This document shows positions 15,756 through 23,668 of a stretch of 64,000 bases of DNA, piece by piece. Every line of letters begins with the position of its first letter. The first letter of the stretch is position 1. The position numbers and the translations under genes are program-made. Source of the stretch: Oscillospiraceae bacterium (GTDB taxonomy: Bacteria; Bacillota; Clostridia; Oscillospirales; Ruminococcaceae); NCBI GenBank assembly GCA_017847835.1, contig JAGASH010000002.1, positions 79,291 to 143,290 of the forward strand. Direction: 5' to 3'. Under the pieces are notes generated by a model that saw only the letters and a program-made list of their open reading frames with translations, was not told where the DNA came from and searched no databases.

Positions 15756-15788
15756 AAAAAAGCGGCTCCCTCACGGAAACCGCCTTTT
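15756..15788 (-). terminator. Terminator after rubredoxin copy 2
   Basis: On the minus strand the stem around GGCGGTTTCC and GGGAGCCGC is followed by TTTTTTT. It is homologous to the hairpin at 6824. Confidence 0.7.
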
Positions 15789-15803
15789 GCTGTTCAATTA
15801 AAC

Positions 15804-15959
15804 TTAAACAACCTCAAATGCGTCCTTGCCAAGACCGCAAACAGGGCAAGCCCAGTCATCGGGAATGTCTTCCCACTTAGTGCCGGGAGCGATTCCGCTG
15901 TCGGGGTCACCCTTCGCAGGGTCATAAACATAGCCGCAGGGGCAAACGTGCTTATCCAT
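15804..15959 (-). CDS. Rubredoxin, copy 2 (within the element)
   Basis: A 51-residue rubredoxin differing from copy 1 in residue 2 (Asp instead of Glu). Iron ligands are in VCPCGYVYD and CPVCG. It lies 18 bp downstream of the intact rubrerythrin gene and would be co-transcribed with it, forming an oxygen/peroxide detoxification pair in which rubredoxin passes electrons to the diiron enzyme. By position it lies inside the element boundary, so it is either cargo or part of the attachment segment that rebuilds the host operon. Confidence 0.92.
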   Translation of the reverse strand: MDKHVCPCGYVYDPAKGDPDSGIAPGTKWEDIPDDWACPVCGLGKDAFEVV

Positions 15960-15977
15960 TGTCAAAACTCCTCTCGA

Positions 15978-16523
15978 TTACTTGAAGTATCTGTTCAGCA
16001 GACCCTCGAAAGCCTTGCCGTGACGAGCCTCGTCCTTAGCCATTTCGTGAACGGTGTCGTGAATTGCGTCGAGATTTGCAGCCTTTGCCTTCTTTGCAAG
16101 GTCGAGCTTGCCCTCGGTAGCGCCGTGCTCAGCAGCAACGCGCTTTGTGAGGTTCTCCTTAGTAGAAGCGGAAACAACCTCGCCGAGCATTTCAGCAAAC
16201 TTTGCTGCGTGCTCTGCCTCTTCCCAGGCAGCCTTCTCGTAGTAAAGACCAACCTCGGGATAACCCTCGCGGTGAGCAGCTCTTGCCATTGCAAGGTACA
16301 TACCAACCTCGGTGCACTCGCCGGTGAAGTTTGCGCGAAGACCTTCTACGATTTCCTCGGGAACGCCGTCGATGATACCGATTTCGTGCTCACAAGCGAA
16401 AACGAGCTTGTCGCTCTCCTCGATTGCCTTGAACTTGCTTCCGGGAACGCCGCACTGAGGGCACTTTTCGGGAGCAGACTCGCCTACATAAACATAGCCG
16501 CATACGGGACATACATATTTCAT
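15978..16523 (-). CDS. Reverse rubrerythrin (N-terminal rubredoxin domain)
   Basis: A 181-residue peroxide/oxygen reductase of the anaerobe oxidative-stress response. Residues 1-33 form a rubredoxin-like iron site (CPVCGYVY and CPQCG) at the N-terminus, the arrangement of reverse rubrerythrin. The four-helix diiron domain follows with Glu/His ligands in [26 protein letters not shown] and [14 protein letters not shown]. The last 18 codons contain the integration core of the element, and the final part of the gene is supplied by the element. An AGGAGG site precedes the ATG. The length fits the family. Confidence 0.93.
   Translation of the reverse strand: MKYVCPVCGYVYVGESAPEKCPQCGVPGSKFKAIEESDKLVFACEHEIGIIDGVPEEIVEGLRANFTGECTEVGMYLAMARAAHREGYPEVGLYYEKAAWEEAEHAAKFAEMLGEVVSASTKENLTKRVAAEHGATEGKLDLAKKAKAANLDAIHDTVHEMAKDEARHGKAFEGLLNRYFK
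16003..16034. repeat. Right attachment core (attR)
   Basis: A 32-bp exact copy of 7070-7101 inside the rubrerythrin gene. Confidence 0.8.
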
Positions 16524-16559
16524 AATAATGAAACCTCCTTAGTTTTGTTTTACATTTAA

Positions 16560-16588
16560 ATTTTATCACAAATGTGTTCAAAAGTCAA
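16560..16588 (-). promoter_or_regulatory. Promoter of rubrerythrin-rubredoxin
   Basis: On the minus strand, TTGACT (16583-16588), a 17-bp spacer and TAAAAT (16560-16565). No PerR box was recognised. Confidence 0.8.
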
Positions 16589-16670
16589 GGTTTTCACATA
16601 AATTTTATCTTTTGGAAACCTTTCTTATGAAAACATTCAGATTATGGATTTTTCACAAAATGCTTTTGGA

Positions 16671-16697
16671 AAAACCACCGACGCTTATCGGCGGTTT
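16671..16697 (-). terminator. Terminator of the NrdD-like gene
   Basis: On the minus strand AACCGCCGA pairs with TCGGTGGTT, followed by TTT. Confidence 0.8.
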
Positions 16698-16702
16698 GTT
16701 CG

Positions 16703-16975
16703 TTATTGCTGCATTGTGTGTTTTACGCGGTTTTTCTCCTCGGAACGCTTTGCGTTGTTGAAACGGTCAAGAGTGCCGACAAGATAACCGGTAATTCTTC
16801 TGATACGCTGAAAAGGAACGTCCGAGAAATGGTATTTCACGTTTACATACTCCCCGTCAACGTCAAGGTCTATTGCACGAAGATGTTTGTCGGGATACTG
16901 TGCTCCCGCAGCTTCAATGTAATAATTAATTTCTTCGCGGCTGATTTTTCCACCGGTAACATTAATATCAATCAT
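16703..16975 (-). CDS. Small NrdD-related protein
   Basis: A 90-residue protein whose second half (PFQRIRRITGYLVGTLDRF, then NNAKRSEEKNRVKH) resembles the C-terminal glycyl-radical-proximal segment of anaerobic ribonucleotide reductase NrdD (the R..GYL....FN.GK..E...RVKH pattern). It lacks the catalytic barrel and the glycyl-radical motif, so it cannot be a reductase by itself; an accessory role is possible. The ATG at 16975 follows AGGGGTGATAAA. An NrdR-like operator in its promoter supports the link to deoxynucleotide synthesis. The exact role is unknown. Confidence 0.65.
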   Translation of the reverse strand: MIDINVTGGKISREEINYYIEAAGAQYPDKHLRAIDLDVDGEYVNVKYHFSDVPFQRIRRITGYLVGTLDRFNNAKRSEEKNRVKHTMQQ

Positions 16976-17019
16976 TTTTATCACCCCTATATTTTGTACC
17001 ATCATTGTGATGTATTAAT

Positions 17020-17048
17020 AGTATAACACAATATCTTGTATAAGTCAA
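17020..17048 (-). promoter_or_regulatory. Promoter of the NrdD-like gene
   Basis: On the minus strand, TTGACT (17043-17048), a 17-bp spacer and TATACT (17020-17025). Confidence 0.8.
17026..17041 (-). promoter_or_regulatory. NrdR-like box inside the promoter spacer
   Basis: ACACAATATCTTGTAT matches the NrdR box consensus (ACACWATATATWGTGT) at 14 of 16 positions and fills the spacer between -35 and -10. Weaker copies lie at 17059-17074 and 17071-17086. NrdR boxes normally come in pairs, so the spacing should be checked. Confidence 0.6.
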
Positions 17049-17127
17049 TTGTGATTTTGTACAATATTCCGGGCAATATTTTGTGATAAACGCTAAATTT
17101 TCGGCGAACACGCACTATATATAGAGA

Positions 17128-17385
17128 TTATCCCTTGTCACCGCGTGCCTGACGCACCATATCTTCCACAACGATGTCATAAATTTCACCGAGTGTGCGG
17201 CAGTATTCCAGAATTTTCCACGGCTCGTTTGTGTGGAAGTGGAGCTTTGCCACATCGTCGTCCGCAACCACAAGCAGGCTGTCACCCTCGAAATGTTCAC
17301 GGATATACTCGTCGATTACGTCCTCGTCGAGGTCCTGCCCGTCAATCAAGAGCTGTGTGTCGTATCTGTACTGAATTTCTTCCAT
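17128..17385 (-). CDS. Small FakA/YloV-domain protein
   Basis: An 85-residue protein resembling the middle/C-terminal segment of FakA/YloV (DAK2-linked) proteins: RYDTQLLIDGQDLDEDVID, then GDSLLVVADDDVAKLHFHTN, EPWKILEYCRTLGEIYDIVV. FakA is about 550 residues, so this is an isolated domain without the kinase part. Its ATG overlaps the nadC stop codon (TAATG), and the AGGAGG-like site lies in the end of nadC, so translation is coupled. Its role next to NAD synthesis genes is unknown; it may be a regulatory or binding domain. Confidence 0.65.
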   Translation of the reverse strand: MEEIQYRYDTQLLIDGQDLDEDVIDEYIREHFEGDSLLVVADDDVAKLHFHTNEPWKILEYCRTLGEIYDIVVEDMVRQARGDKG

Positions 17386-18227
17386 TATTTTTTCCTCCAT
17401 TTCATTGAAATATCAAACGCTTTCACGCTGTGAGTAAGCGCACCAAGACTGATTATATCAACGCCTGTTTCGGCTTTTGCGCGGATTGTTTCAAGCGTGA
17501 CATTGCCCGAAGCCTCGGTTTTCGCTCTGCCTGCGATGTAATCGACAGCCTCTTTCATCTGCTCGTTTGTCATATTGTCGAGCATTATCACGTTCACTCC
17601 GCACGCGACCGCTTCTTTCACCTCGTCGAGATTGCGCGTTTCAACCTCAATCTGCAACATGTGTCCTGCTTTCTTCCGAAGCGCTTCAACCGCCGCAGTT
17701 ATCCCGCCGTAAGCGTCGATGTGGTTGTCTTTGAGCATTGCCGCGTCCGTGAGGTTATAGCGGTGATTTTTGCCGCCGCCGACCGTCACCGAGTACTTCT
17801 GAAGCGCGCGAAGTCCGGGAAGCGTTTTTCTCGTGTCGGTAATCGAAGCCTTCGTGCCCGCAACCGCCTCAACGCACTTGTTAGTATATGTCGCGATACC
17901 GCTCATATGCTGTAAAATGTTGAGCGAGGTGCGCTCGGCTTTGAGCATAAGGCGTGTGTGACCGCTGAAATTCGCGATAATATCGCCTGTTTTCACCTTG
18001 TCGCCGTCTTTTTTGAGCAGCTCGATTTTAAGCTCGGGGTCCAAAATCGTGAAAACTCTCAGCGCAACTTCAATTCCCGCGAGTATTCCGTCGTCCTTTG
18101 CCACAAAATAAGCCTCGGAGATGTCGTTGTCGTCAATCAGCAAGTCCGCGGTGCTGTCGATGTAGTTTATGTCCTCGGAGAGCGCGGTTTTAATCAAATC
18201 GTCGATGTAAAAGGGGAGTAAAATCAT
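17385..18227 (-). CDS. nadC: Nicotinate-nucleotide pyrophosphorylase (carboxylating)
   Basis: A 280-residue quinolinate phosphoribosyltransferase that converts quinolinate and PRPP to nicotinate mononucleotide in de novo NAD synthesis. Typical motifs are AERTSLNILQHMSGIAT, TRKTLPGLRALQKYSV, GGGKNHRYNLTDAAMLKDNH and IMLDNM, with the C-terminal SLGALTHS loop. The length is normal. The start overlaps the nadB stop by 4 bases (ATGA), which implies translational coupling. Quinolinate synthase nadA, usually a neighbour, is not in the window. Confidence 0.95.
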   Translation of the reverse strand: MILLPFYIDDLIKTALSEDINYIDSTADLLIDDNDISEAYFVAKDDGILAGIEVALRVFTILDPELKIELLKKDGDKVKTGDIIANFSGHTRLMLKAERTSLNILQHMSGIATYTNKCVEAVAGTKASITDTRKTLPGLRALQKYSVTVGGGKNHRYNLTDAAMLKDNHIDAYGGITAAVEALRKKAGHMLQIEVETRNLDEVKEAVACGVNVIMLDNMTNEQMKEAVDYIAGRAKTEASGNVTLETIRAKAETGVDIISLGALTHSVKAFDISMKWRKK

Positions 18228-19705
18228 TGCTCGTCCTTCCTTTCAAGAATTTCTTTGAGAATTATGTAAGCGACGGTAACAAGCGACTTCGTTTCCACGA
18301 AATCCGCGTTCACCTCGAAACCGCCGTTGTCGAGCATTTCCTTAAGCTCGGAAACGCGCGCGAAGCCTTTTTCCGCTTCGTTATAATCGGGGAACACGAA
18401 ATACGCTTTCTGCATAATATCGCGAACCTCGGTTTTTATGCCCTTGGGCAGCGGTTTTCCGTCGGGAGAACTCATCGGGTAGTCGATTTCGGCGCGGTTG
18501 TCGGGAGTGAAATGCGCGTTGATGTCCTCGGCAATCAACCGCGAGAAAACAAGCGCTTCGAGCAGAGAGTTTGACGCAAGGCGGTTTTTGCCGTGAACGC
18601 CCGTGTGGGAACATTCGCCCGCAGCGTACAGCCCTGCGATATTTGTCGCGCCCTTTCCGTCAACGTTTATGCCGCCCATAAGGTAGTGCTGGCACGGGTA
18701 AATCGGGATAGGCTCTTTCGTCATATCATAGCCCTTTTTCAGCACGTTTTCGTAAATCATCGGGAAGTGGTTCTTGATGAAATCCGCGTCCTTATATGAA
18801 ATATCAAGCCAGAACTCGTCCGAGCCGGTTTTCTTCTGCTCCTCCATAATGCACTTTGACACGACATCGCGCGGGGCAAGCTCCTTGCGCTCGGGCTCGT
18901 AGCACGGCATAAAGCGCTCTTTGTTGCAGTTGAGCAGGTAAGCGCCCTCTCCGCGAACCGCTTCCGATATCAGAAAGCACTCGCGCTCTTTTCTGTCGGC
19001 AAAGGCTGTCGGGTGAAACTGAACGTAGCTCAGATTTTTGATTTCCGCGCCGAGATTATAGGCAAGCTGAATTCCGTCACCCGTGGCAATCGCGGAGTTT
19101 GTCGTGTAGTTGTACACGCGACCGATACCACCTGTCGCGAGAATTACGTTATCTGCGCAGTAGTATTCGTGAGAATTATTGTCGGTTGTGATAACGTCCG
19201 CGAAGAAAACCCCGTCATTTTTCTCTAAACGGCACAAAACCGAATTGTTGATAACCGAAACATTTTCGAGCTTTGAAACCTGCTCGATAAGGCTGGTTTC
19301 GATTTCCTTGCCCGTGGTATCCTTGTGGTGAGCAATTCTTCGGCGCGAGTGACCGCCTTCAAGGGTAAGAGCAAGCGAGCCGTCCTCGTTTTTGTCGAAA
19401 TCCACGCCGTATTTCTCAACAAGACGCTCGACATCGCGCGGACCTTGCTCAACGAGAATTTTCACGTTGTCGAGATTGTTTTTGTACTGTCCCGCGATAA
19501 GAGTATCCTTGATATGCAGCTCGAAATCATCGTTTTTGCTGTCCATAACAGCCGCGACGCCGCCCTGTGCGAGAGCCGAGTTGCACAGGGTAAGCTCGCG
19601 CTTGCTCAGCATAAGGATTTTGAGCTTACTTTCAAGGTTAAGCGCGGCATAAATGCCCGAAATGCCTGTCCCGACGATTAAAACGTCGTATCTTTTGAAT
19701 TTCAT
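18224..19705 (-). CDS. nadB: L-aspartate oxidase
   Basis: A 493-residue flavoprotein that oxidises aspartate to iminoaspartate, the first step of de novo NAD synthesis; in anaerobes fumarate can be the electron acceptor. It shows the N-terminal FAD motif VGTGISGIYAALNL, the substrate-site region SALAQGGVAA, HHKDTTGKEIE, LATGGIGRVYNYTTN, and the C-terminal FAD motif GLYAAGECSHTGVHG followed by NRLASNSLLEALVFSR. It is the first gene of nadB-nadC and the FakA-like gene. A GAAAGG site precedes the ATG. Confidence 0.95.
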   Translation of the reverse strand: MKFKRYDVLIVGTGISGIYAALNLESKLKILMLSKRELTLCNSALAQGGVAAVMDSKNDDFELHIKDTLIAGQYKNNLDNVKILVEQGPRDVERLVEKYGVDFDKNEDGSLALTLEGGHSRRRIAHHKDTTGKEIETSLIEQVSKLENVSVINNSVLCRLEKNDGVFFADVITTDNNSHEYYCADNVILATGGIGRVYNYTTNSAIATGDGIQLAYNLGAEIKNLSYVQFHPTAFADRKERECFLISEAVRGEGAYLLNCNKERFMPCYEPERKELAPRDVVSKCIMEEQKKTGSDEFWLDISYKDADFIKNHFPMIYENVLKKGYDMTKEPIPIYPCQHYLMGGINVDGKGATNIAGLYAAGECSHTGVHGKNRLASNSLLEALVFSRLIAEDINAHFTPDNRAEIDYPMSSPDGKPLPKGIKTEVRDIMQKAYFVFPDYNEAEKGFARVSELKEMLDNGGFEVNADFVETKSLVTVAYIILKEILERKDEQ

Positions 19706-19726
19706 AATTCAGCCTTTCTTTTATTA

Positions 19727-19755
19727 TTGACAAGAAGTTAAATGTGTGATATAAT
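19727..19755 (+). promoter_or_regulatory. Promoter of hflX
   Basis: TTGACA (19727-19732), a 17-bp spacer and TATAAT (19750-19755). The leader to hflX contains GCTCCC-N10-GGGAGC and TTACCGG-AAA-CCGGTAA inverted repeats, the latter just before the ribosome site. Confidence 0.85.
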
Positions 19756-19847
19756 AACTTCAAGTGTGTTTATAAGTTGCGCTCCCTTTTCTCACAGGGA
19801 GCAGGTCGTTTCCGCCGTTACCGGAAACCGGTAAAAAGGAGGATTTT

Positions 19848-21074
19848 ATGAAGGAAGAAAAAGTTATTTTAGTGAGCGCCGACACGGGTGAATTTGACGT
19901 GGAAGCGTCGCTTGACGAGCTCTCGGAGCTTGTCGAAACAGCGGGTGCCGAGGAAATCGCGCGCGTTGTGCAAAAGCGCGACGCTTATTGTGCGGCAACC
20001 GTTATCGGCGAGGGAAAACTTGCCGAGGTGAAGGAGCTTTGCGAGAAGCTCGGCGCAAATCTGCTGATTTTTGACTGCGAGCTTACTGCCTCGCAAATCC
20101 GCAATATCGAAGAAGAAACCGACGTCCGCGTAATCGACAGGACAATGCTTATTCTCGATATTTTCGCGGGAAGAGCGGTTTCCGCGGAGGGTAAACTGCA
20201 AGTCGAACTCGCACAGCTTCGTTATCGTCTGCCGCGGCTTATGGGAATAGGCGCGAGCTTGTCCCGCTTGGGAGGCGGTATCGGAACGCGCGGTCCCGGT
20301 GAAACGCAGCTTGAAACCGACCGCAGACATATCCGCAGAAGGATTGACAAGCTGTCCGATGAACTCAAAGAACTTGAACAGCGTCGCGGTTTTTCGCGAG
20401 GCCGCCGTAAGAAAGACAACGTTCAGGTCGGAGCGATTGTCGGCTACACGAACGCGGGAAAATCAACCTTGCTGAATTTGCTCACGGGAGCGGGTGTTCT
20501 CGCTGAGGACAAGCTTTTCGCGACGCTTGACCCGACTTCTCGCGCAATCGAGCTGCCCGACGGCAGAAGCTTGCTGCTCGTGGACACCGTAGGGCTTATC
20601 CGCAGACTTCCTCACAATCTTGTCGAAGCGTTCAAGTCAACGCTTGAAGAAGCGGCTTCCGCCGATATAATTTTGCACGTCTGCGACGCTTCCGACAGCG
20701 AAATTTCCGAAAAAGCCGAAGTCACTCTGAAAACTCTCGCGGAGCTTGGCGCGTCGGAAATTCCCGTTGTGACGATTTTGAACAAGTGCGATAAAATCAC
20801 CGAGAACATTCCCACGGACGAAAAAACCGTGAAAATTTCCGCGAAATACAACGAGGGTATCGACGAGCTTCTGCGGACAATTGCGCGAAATCTCCCGCAG
20901 ACCTCAAAGCGAATGAAGCTACTTTTGCCTTACAACAAGGCGGGGCTGTCGGCGCAAATCCGCGAAAACGGAAAGGTTTTCTCCGAAGAATACACGGAAA
21001 ACGGTGTTCTGCTGGACGCGCTTGTTGACGTGGTTTTAATCAAGCAGATGAGCGAATTTGAGGTCGGCGATTAA
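19848..21074 (+). CDS. hflX: GTPase HflX
   Basis: A 408-residue ribosome-associated GTPase that splits or rescues stalled 70S ribosomes under stress. The N-terminal HflX domain (LAEVKELCEKLGANLLIFD, then RLPRLMGIGASLSRLGGGIG) includes the family signature GTRGPGETQLETDRR. The G domain shows G1 GYTNAGKSTL, G3 DTVG and G4 NKCD. The ATG follows an AAAGGAGGATTT site. Its stop codon overlaps that of the convergent kinase gene by 4 bp and no terminator lies between them, so transcripts may run into each other. Confidence 0.95.
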   Translation: MKEEKVILVSADTGEFDVEASLDELSELVETAGAEEIARVVQKRDAYCAATVIGEGKLAEVKELCEKLGANLLIFDCELTASQIRNIEEETDVRVIDRTMLILDIFAGRAVSAEGKLQVELAQLRYRLPRLMGIGASLSRLGGGIGTRGPGETQLETDRRHIRRRIDKLSDELKELEQRRGFSRGRRKKDNVQVGAIVGYTNAGKSTLLNLLTGAGVLAEDKLFATLDPTSRAIELPDGRSLLLVDTVGLIRRLPHNLVEAFKSTLEEAASADIILHVCDASDSEISEKAEVTLKTLAELGASEIPVVTILNKCDKITENIPTDEKTVKISAKYNEGIDELLRTIARNLPQTSKRMKLLLPYNKAGLSAQIRENGKVFSEEYTENGVLLDALVDVVLIKQMSEFEVGD

Positions 21075-22321
21075 CCGAGCAGAACCTCGCAGCTGCCCGC
21101 GCTTCTCACCGAGAGAACGTGACAGGAATTTATGCCGAAGATTTTTTCCATTTTCATTTTGAACTGCTGCAAATCTTCAAGCGGCACAAATGCGAGCATT
21201 GAGCCGAAATAACCCGAGCCGTGAACGCGGCACGCACCCTTGCGGTGAAGAACGCCCTCGGCGATGTTGAGGGCAATGCTCAGCGGCTGATGACAGACAT
21301 CGGTCGGCGTGTAGATGTTCTGCAGGTATTTGAACGACGAGTCGCCGCTTTCTTTAACGGACGACAGAAAACCATCGAAATTATCATTTTTCAGCGCGTG
21401 GACGATTTTCTCCACGCGCTCGTTTTCGCGGAAAAAGTGTATCGAGCGCAAAACGGCACGGTCGCCGAACTTGTCGCGCAAATCCTTCAAATTCAGCGTG
21501 ATGTCCTCGATTGCAAGCTGGCGCAGGCTGTTGCAGTCAAAATAATCCGAGATTGATTTCATCTCAGCCTGGATTGCCGCGTATTCCTTGGAAAAATCCG
21601 CGTATTTTGAGCCCGTGTTAACAATGCAAAGCGCGTGATTGAACTGACCGAAATCAGAGCGGATTTCCTCGATAATCGGCATATCCTCGTCCTTGAAATC
21701 AATCGCGACAAATCCCCCGACTGCGCAGGAAACCTGGTCGATAAGCCCCGAGGGTTTTCCGAAATACTCGTTTTCAGCAAAACGGGCAATCTGCGCGAGG
21801 GTTGCGGGACGAATTTGTCCCTTGTTGAACAGGTGAGTGATAATTGTGCCTATCAAAATCTCAAAAGCCGCAGAGCTTCCCAGCCCGCAGTCCTGAATAA
21901 CCTTTGAAGTCGTGTAAGCCTTAAAGCCGCCGATTTTATAGCCGTTTCGCTTGAAGCCCTTCAGCGCACCGCGTATCAGCGCCGCAGAAGTGAGTTTTTC
22001 TTCCTCTTTGACGTCAAGGTCGTCTATGCTGATTTTTTCCTCGGGAAAGCCCTCGGACTTTATCGTGATGAAGCCGTCGTCGGTCGGCTCAGCGACAGCT
22101 ATTGTGTCAAGGTCAATGCTCGCGGCAAAGGCTTTTCCGCAAGCGTGGGTTGTGTGGTTTCCGCAGATTTCCACACGTCCCGGAGCAGAGAAGAAGCGGT
22201 GTTCACCGAGAGAGCCGAAATGCTCAGCAAATCCGCATTCCGCGGAACGATAACGCATTTTCTGCGCTTCAAGAGCGCTCTCCGTATAGATTTCATCGAT
22301 TTTTTTAACGGCAGGTTTCAT
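21071..22321 (-). CDS. GHMP-family sugar kinase, galactokinase-like
   Basis: A 416-residue kinase of the galactokinase family. Motif 1 lies at residues 46-61 (APGRVEICGNHTTHACG), the ATP loop near residue 140 (GLGSSAAFEILIG) and motif 3 at the C-terminus (RVHGSGYFGSMLAF). In galactokinases motif 1 reads GEHTDYN or, in many Firmicutes, GNHTDHQ; here the Asp that contacts the sugar is Thr58. The substrate may therefore not be galactose. The ATG at 22321 follows GAAAGGAAA and lies 11 bp after the SEDS gene, so both may be co-transcribed. Confidence 0.8.
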   Translation of the reverse strand: MKPAVKKIDEIYTESALEAQKMRYRSAECGFAEHFGSLGEHRFFSAPGRVEICGNHTTHACGKAFAASIDLDTIAVAEPTDDGFITIKSEGFPEEKISIDDLDVKEEEKLTSAALIRGALKGFKRNGYKIGGFKAYTTSKVIQDCGLGSSAAFEILIGTIITHLFNKGQIRPATLAQIARFAENEYFGKPSGLIDQVSCAVGGFVAIDFKDEDMPIIEEIRSDFGQFNHALCIVNTGSKYADFSKEYAAIQAEMKSISDYFDCNSLRQLAIEDITLNLKDLRDKFGDRAVLRSIHFFRENERVEKIVHALKNDNFDGFLSSVKESGDSSFKYLQNIYTPTDVCHQPLSIALNIAEGVLHRKGACRVHGSGYFGSMLAFVPLEDLQQFKMKMEKIFGINSCHVLSVRSAGSCEVLLG

Positions 22322-22332
22322 ATATTTTCCTT

Positions 22333-23487
22333 TCAGTCCTTTTCGGTGTAGAACATATGTTTTGCCTTTTCCTTGTGCGCGGAAACGCTCAGGACAAGTC
22401 CCATACAAGCGTGCATCATTATCATTGCCGTGCCGCCCGTGCTGATAAACGGAAGCGGTATTCCGATAACGGGAACAACCGAAAGCACCATTCCGATATT
22501 AACCACGCAATGGAAAAATACCATCGCGAAAACTCCCACGCAAATCAGCTTTCCGAGCGGGTCGGACGCTCCCGAAGCGTTTGACAAAAGCTTCAGACAC
22601 AGCAGAGCCAGCGCAATCACAACCGCCATACAGCCGATAAATCCGAGCGTCATTCCGATGTACGAGAACACAAAGTCGTTGTACATTTCGGGAGTGTAGG
22701 TGTAGCTTTTTGTATCATCAAAGCCAAGCCCCGTGAGCTGTCCCGAGCCGAGCGCAATCGTGCCGTTGTACTGCTGCATATAGAAATTGAGCCGTTCTTC
22801 CTCCTGCATTTGCTTGTCAAAGAGGATAAGAAAACGCTGTCTGTGGTGTGCCTGCATTACAAAATTCCACACAACAAGCACAATCGGCGGCGTCACCGCA
22901 ACGGCTGCCACGATATATTTCCACGAAATCCCGCCCATAAACAGCATACAGATGAAAATGAACAGGAAAACCAGTGCCGAGCCCGCGTCGCCTTGCACTA
23001 AAATCAGCCCGACGGGGAACAGCCCGTGTGCGCAGACAAGCAGAAAATGCTTCGGGGAATTGAGCTTGTCACCGAGCTTTGAAATGTGTGTGGCAAGCGT
23101 GATGATGAACACAAATTTGAGGATTTCAGACGGCTGAATGTTGAAGAACCCGAAGTCCAGCCAAGCGATATCATCGTCGCGGTGCCGGCCGAGAGGAGTG
23201 AACAGCAGAAGCTGCAAAATCACGGCAATCGGCGCGTAAATAAACCACATCTTCGAGATGAATTTGTAGTCGATAAAGCTGATTATCGTCGCAATTCCTA
23301 TTCCGAGAATTGCCGCGGTGAGCTGTGTTGTCACAACAGACGAGCTGTCAACAACCCCCGTTTTGTACATCGAGTCTACGAGAAAGATGTCAAAAGCGGT
23401 TATCGCGATACAGATTATCGGCAGAATTTTATCGATATGCTTCAGGTGGTTCAGAAAGAATTTCAGAATTGATTTTATATTTGACAT
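22333..23487 (-). CDS. SEDS-family peptidoglycan polymerase, RodA/FtsW type
   Basis: A 384-residue integral membrane glycosyltransferase with about ten transmembrane helices. SEDS hallmarks are WLDFGFFNIQPSEILKF, VQGDAGSALVFLFI and the C-terminal PLPFISTGGTAMI. These proteins polymerise lipid II for elongation or septation; the KFVFIITLA and PVIGIPLPFISTGG context is closer to RodA, but FtsW is possible. The start is the ATG at 23487, because an upstream TTG has no ribosome site; the site before the ATG is weak. It is followed by the kinase gene. Confidence 0.88.
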   Translation of the reverse strand: MSNIKSILKFFLNHLKHIDKILPIICIAITAFDIFLVDSMYKTGVVDSSSVVTTQLTAAILGIGIATIISFIDYKFISKMWFIYAPIAVILQLLLFTPLGRHRDDDIAWLDFGFFNIQPSEILKFVFIITLATHISKLGDKLNSPKHFLLVCAHGLFPVGLILVQGDAGSALVFLFIFICMLFMGGISWKYIVAAVAVTPPIVLVVWNFVMQAHHRQRFLILFDKQMQEEERLNFYMQQYNGTIALGSGQLTGLGFDDTKSYTYTPEMYNDFVFSYIGMTLGFIGCMAVVIALALLCLKLLSNASGASDPLGKLICVGVFAMVFFHCVVNIGMVLSVVPVIGIPLPFISTGGTAMIMMHACMGLVLSVSAHKEKAKHMFYTEKD

Positions 23488-23530
23488 AGAATTAACAGTC
23501 CGTAACAAAAAATTTACTTATACACACTTT

Positions 23531-23559
23531 ATTATATACCTTTTTCGCGTTATTTTCAA
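23531..23559 (-). promoter_or_regulatory. Promoter of the SEDS gene
   Basis: On the minus strand, TTGAAA (23554-23559), a 17-bp spacer and TATAAT (23531-23536). Confidence 0.75.
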
Positions 23560-23608
23560 TAGAAAACCCGTGAAATAATTTTTCGTGCAAAATTTCGCCG
23601 AAAATGCC

Positions 23609-23646
23609 AAAAAGCCGAGGATTTTTTGAAAATCTTCGGCTTTTTT
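23609..23646 (-). terminator. Terminator of the GGDEF-EAL gene
   Basis: AAAAGCCGA and TCGGCTTTT with an inner ATTTT/AAAAT pairing form a long stem ending in T-rich sequence on both strands. Confidence 0.85.
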
Positions 23647-23668
23647 CACAAATATTTTGTTCGGGCAA

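Larger units (their letters stand above)
7070..16034. mobile_element. Integrative element inserted in the rubrerythrin gene
   Basis: An element of about 8.9 kb is bounded by a 32-bp exact direct repeat inside the rubrerythrin coding sequence. A tyrosine integrase lies next to the left end, and short repeats resembling integrase arm sites are found near both ends. The right end restores the rubrerythrin reading frame with an element-borne 3' end and adds a rubredoxin. No relaxase, conjugation or replication initiator gene was recognised, so it may be mobilised in trans or rely on a helper. The alternative, a plain duplication of rubrerythrin-rubredoxin, does not explain the integrase and the sharp identity boundary. 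Confidence 0.85.
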
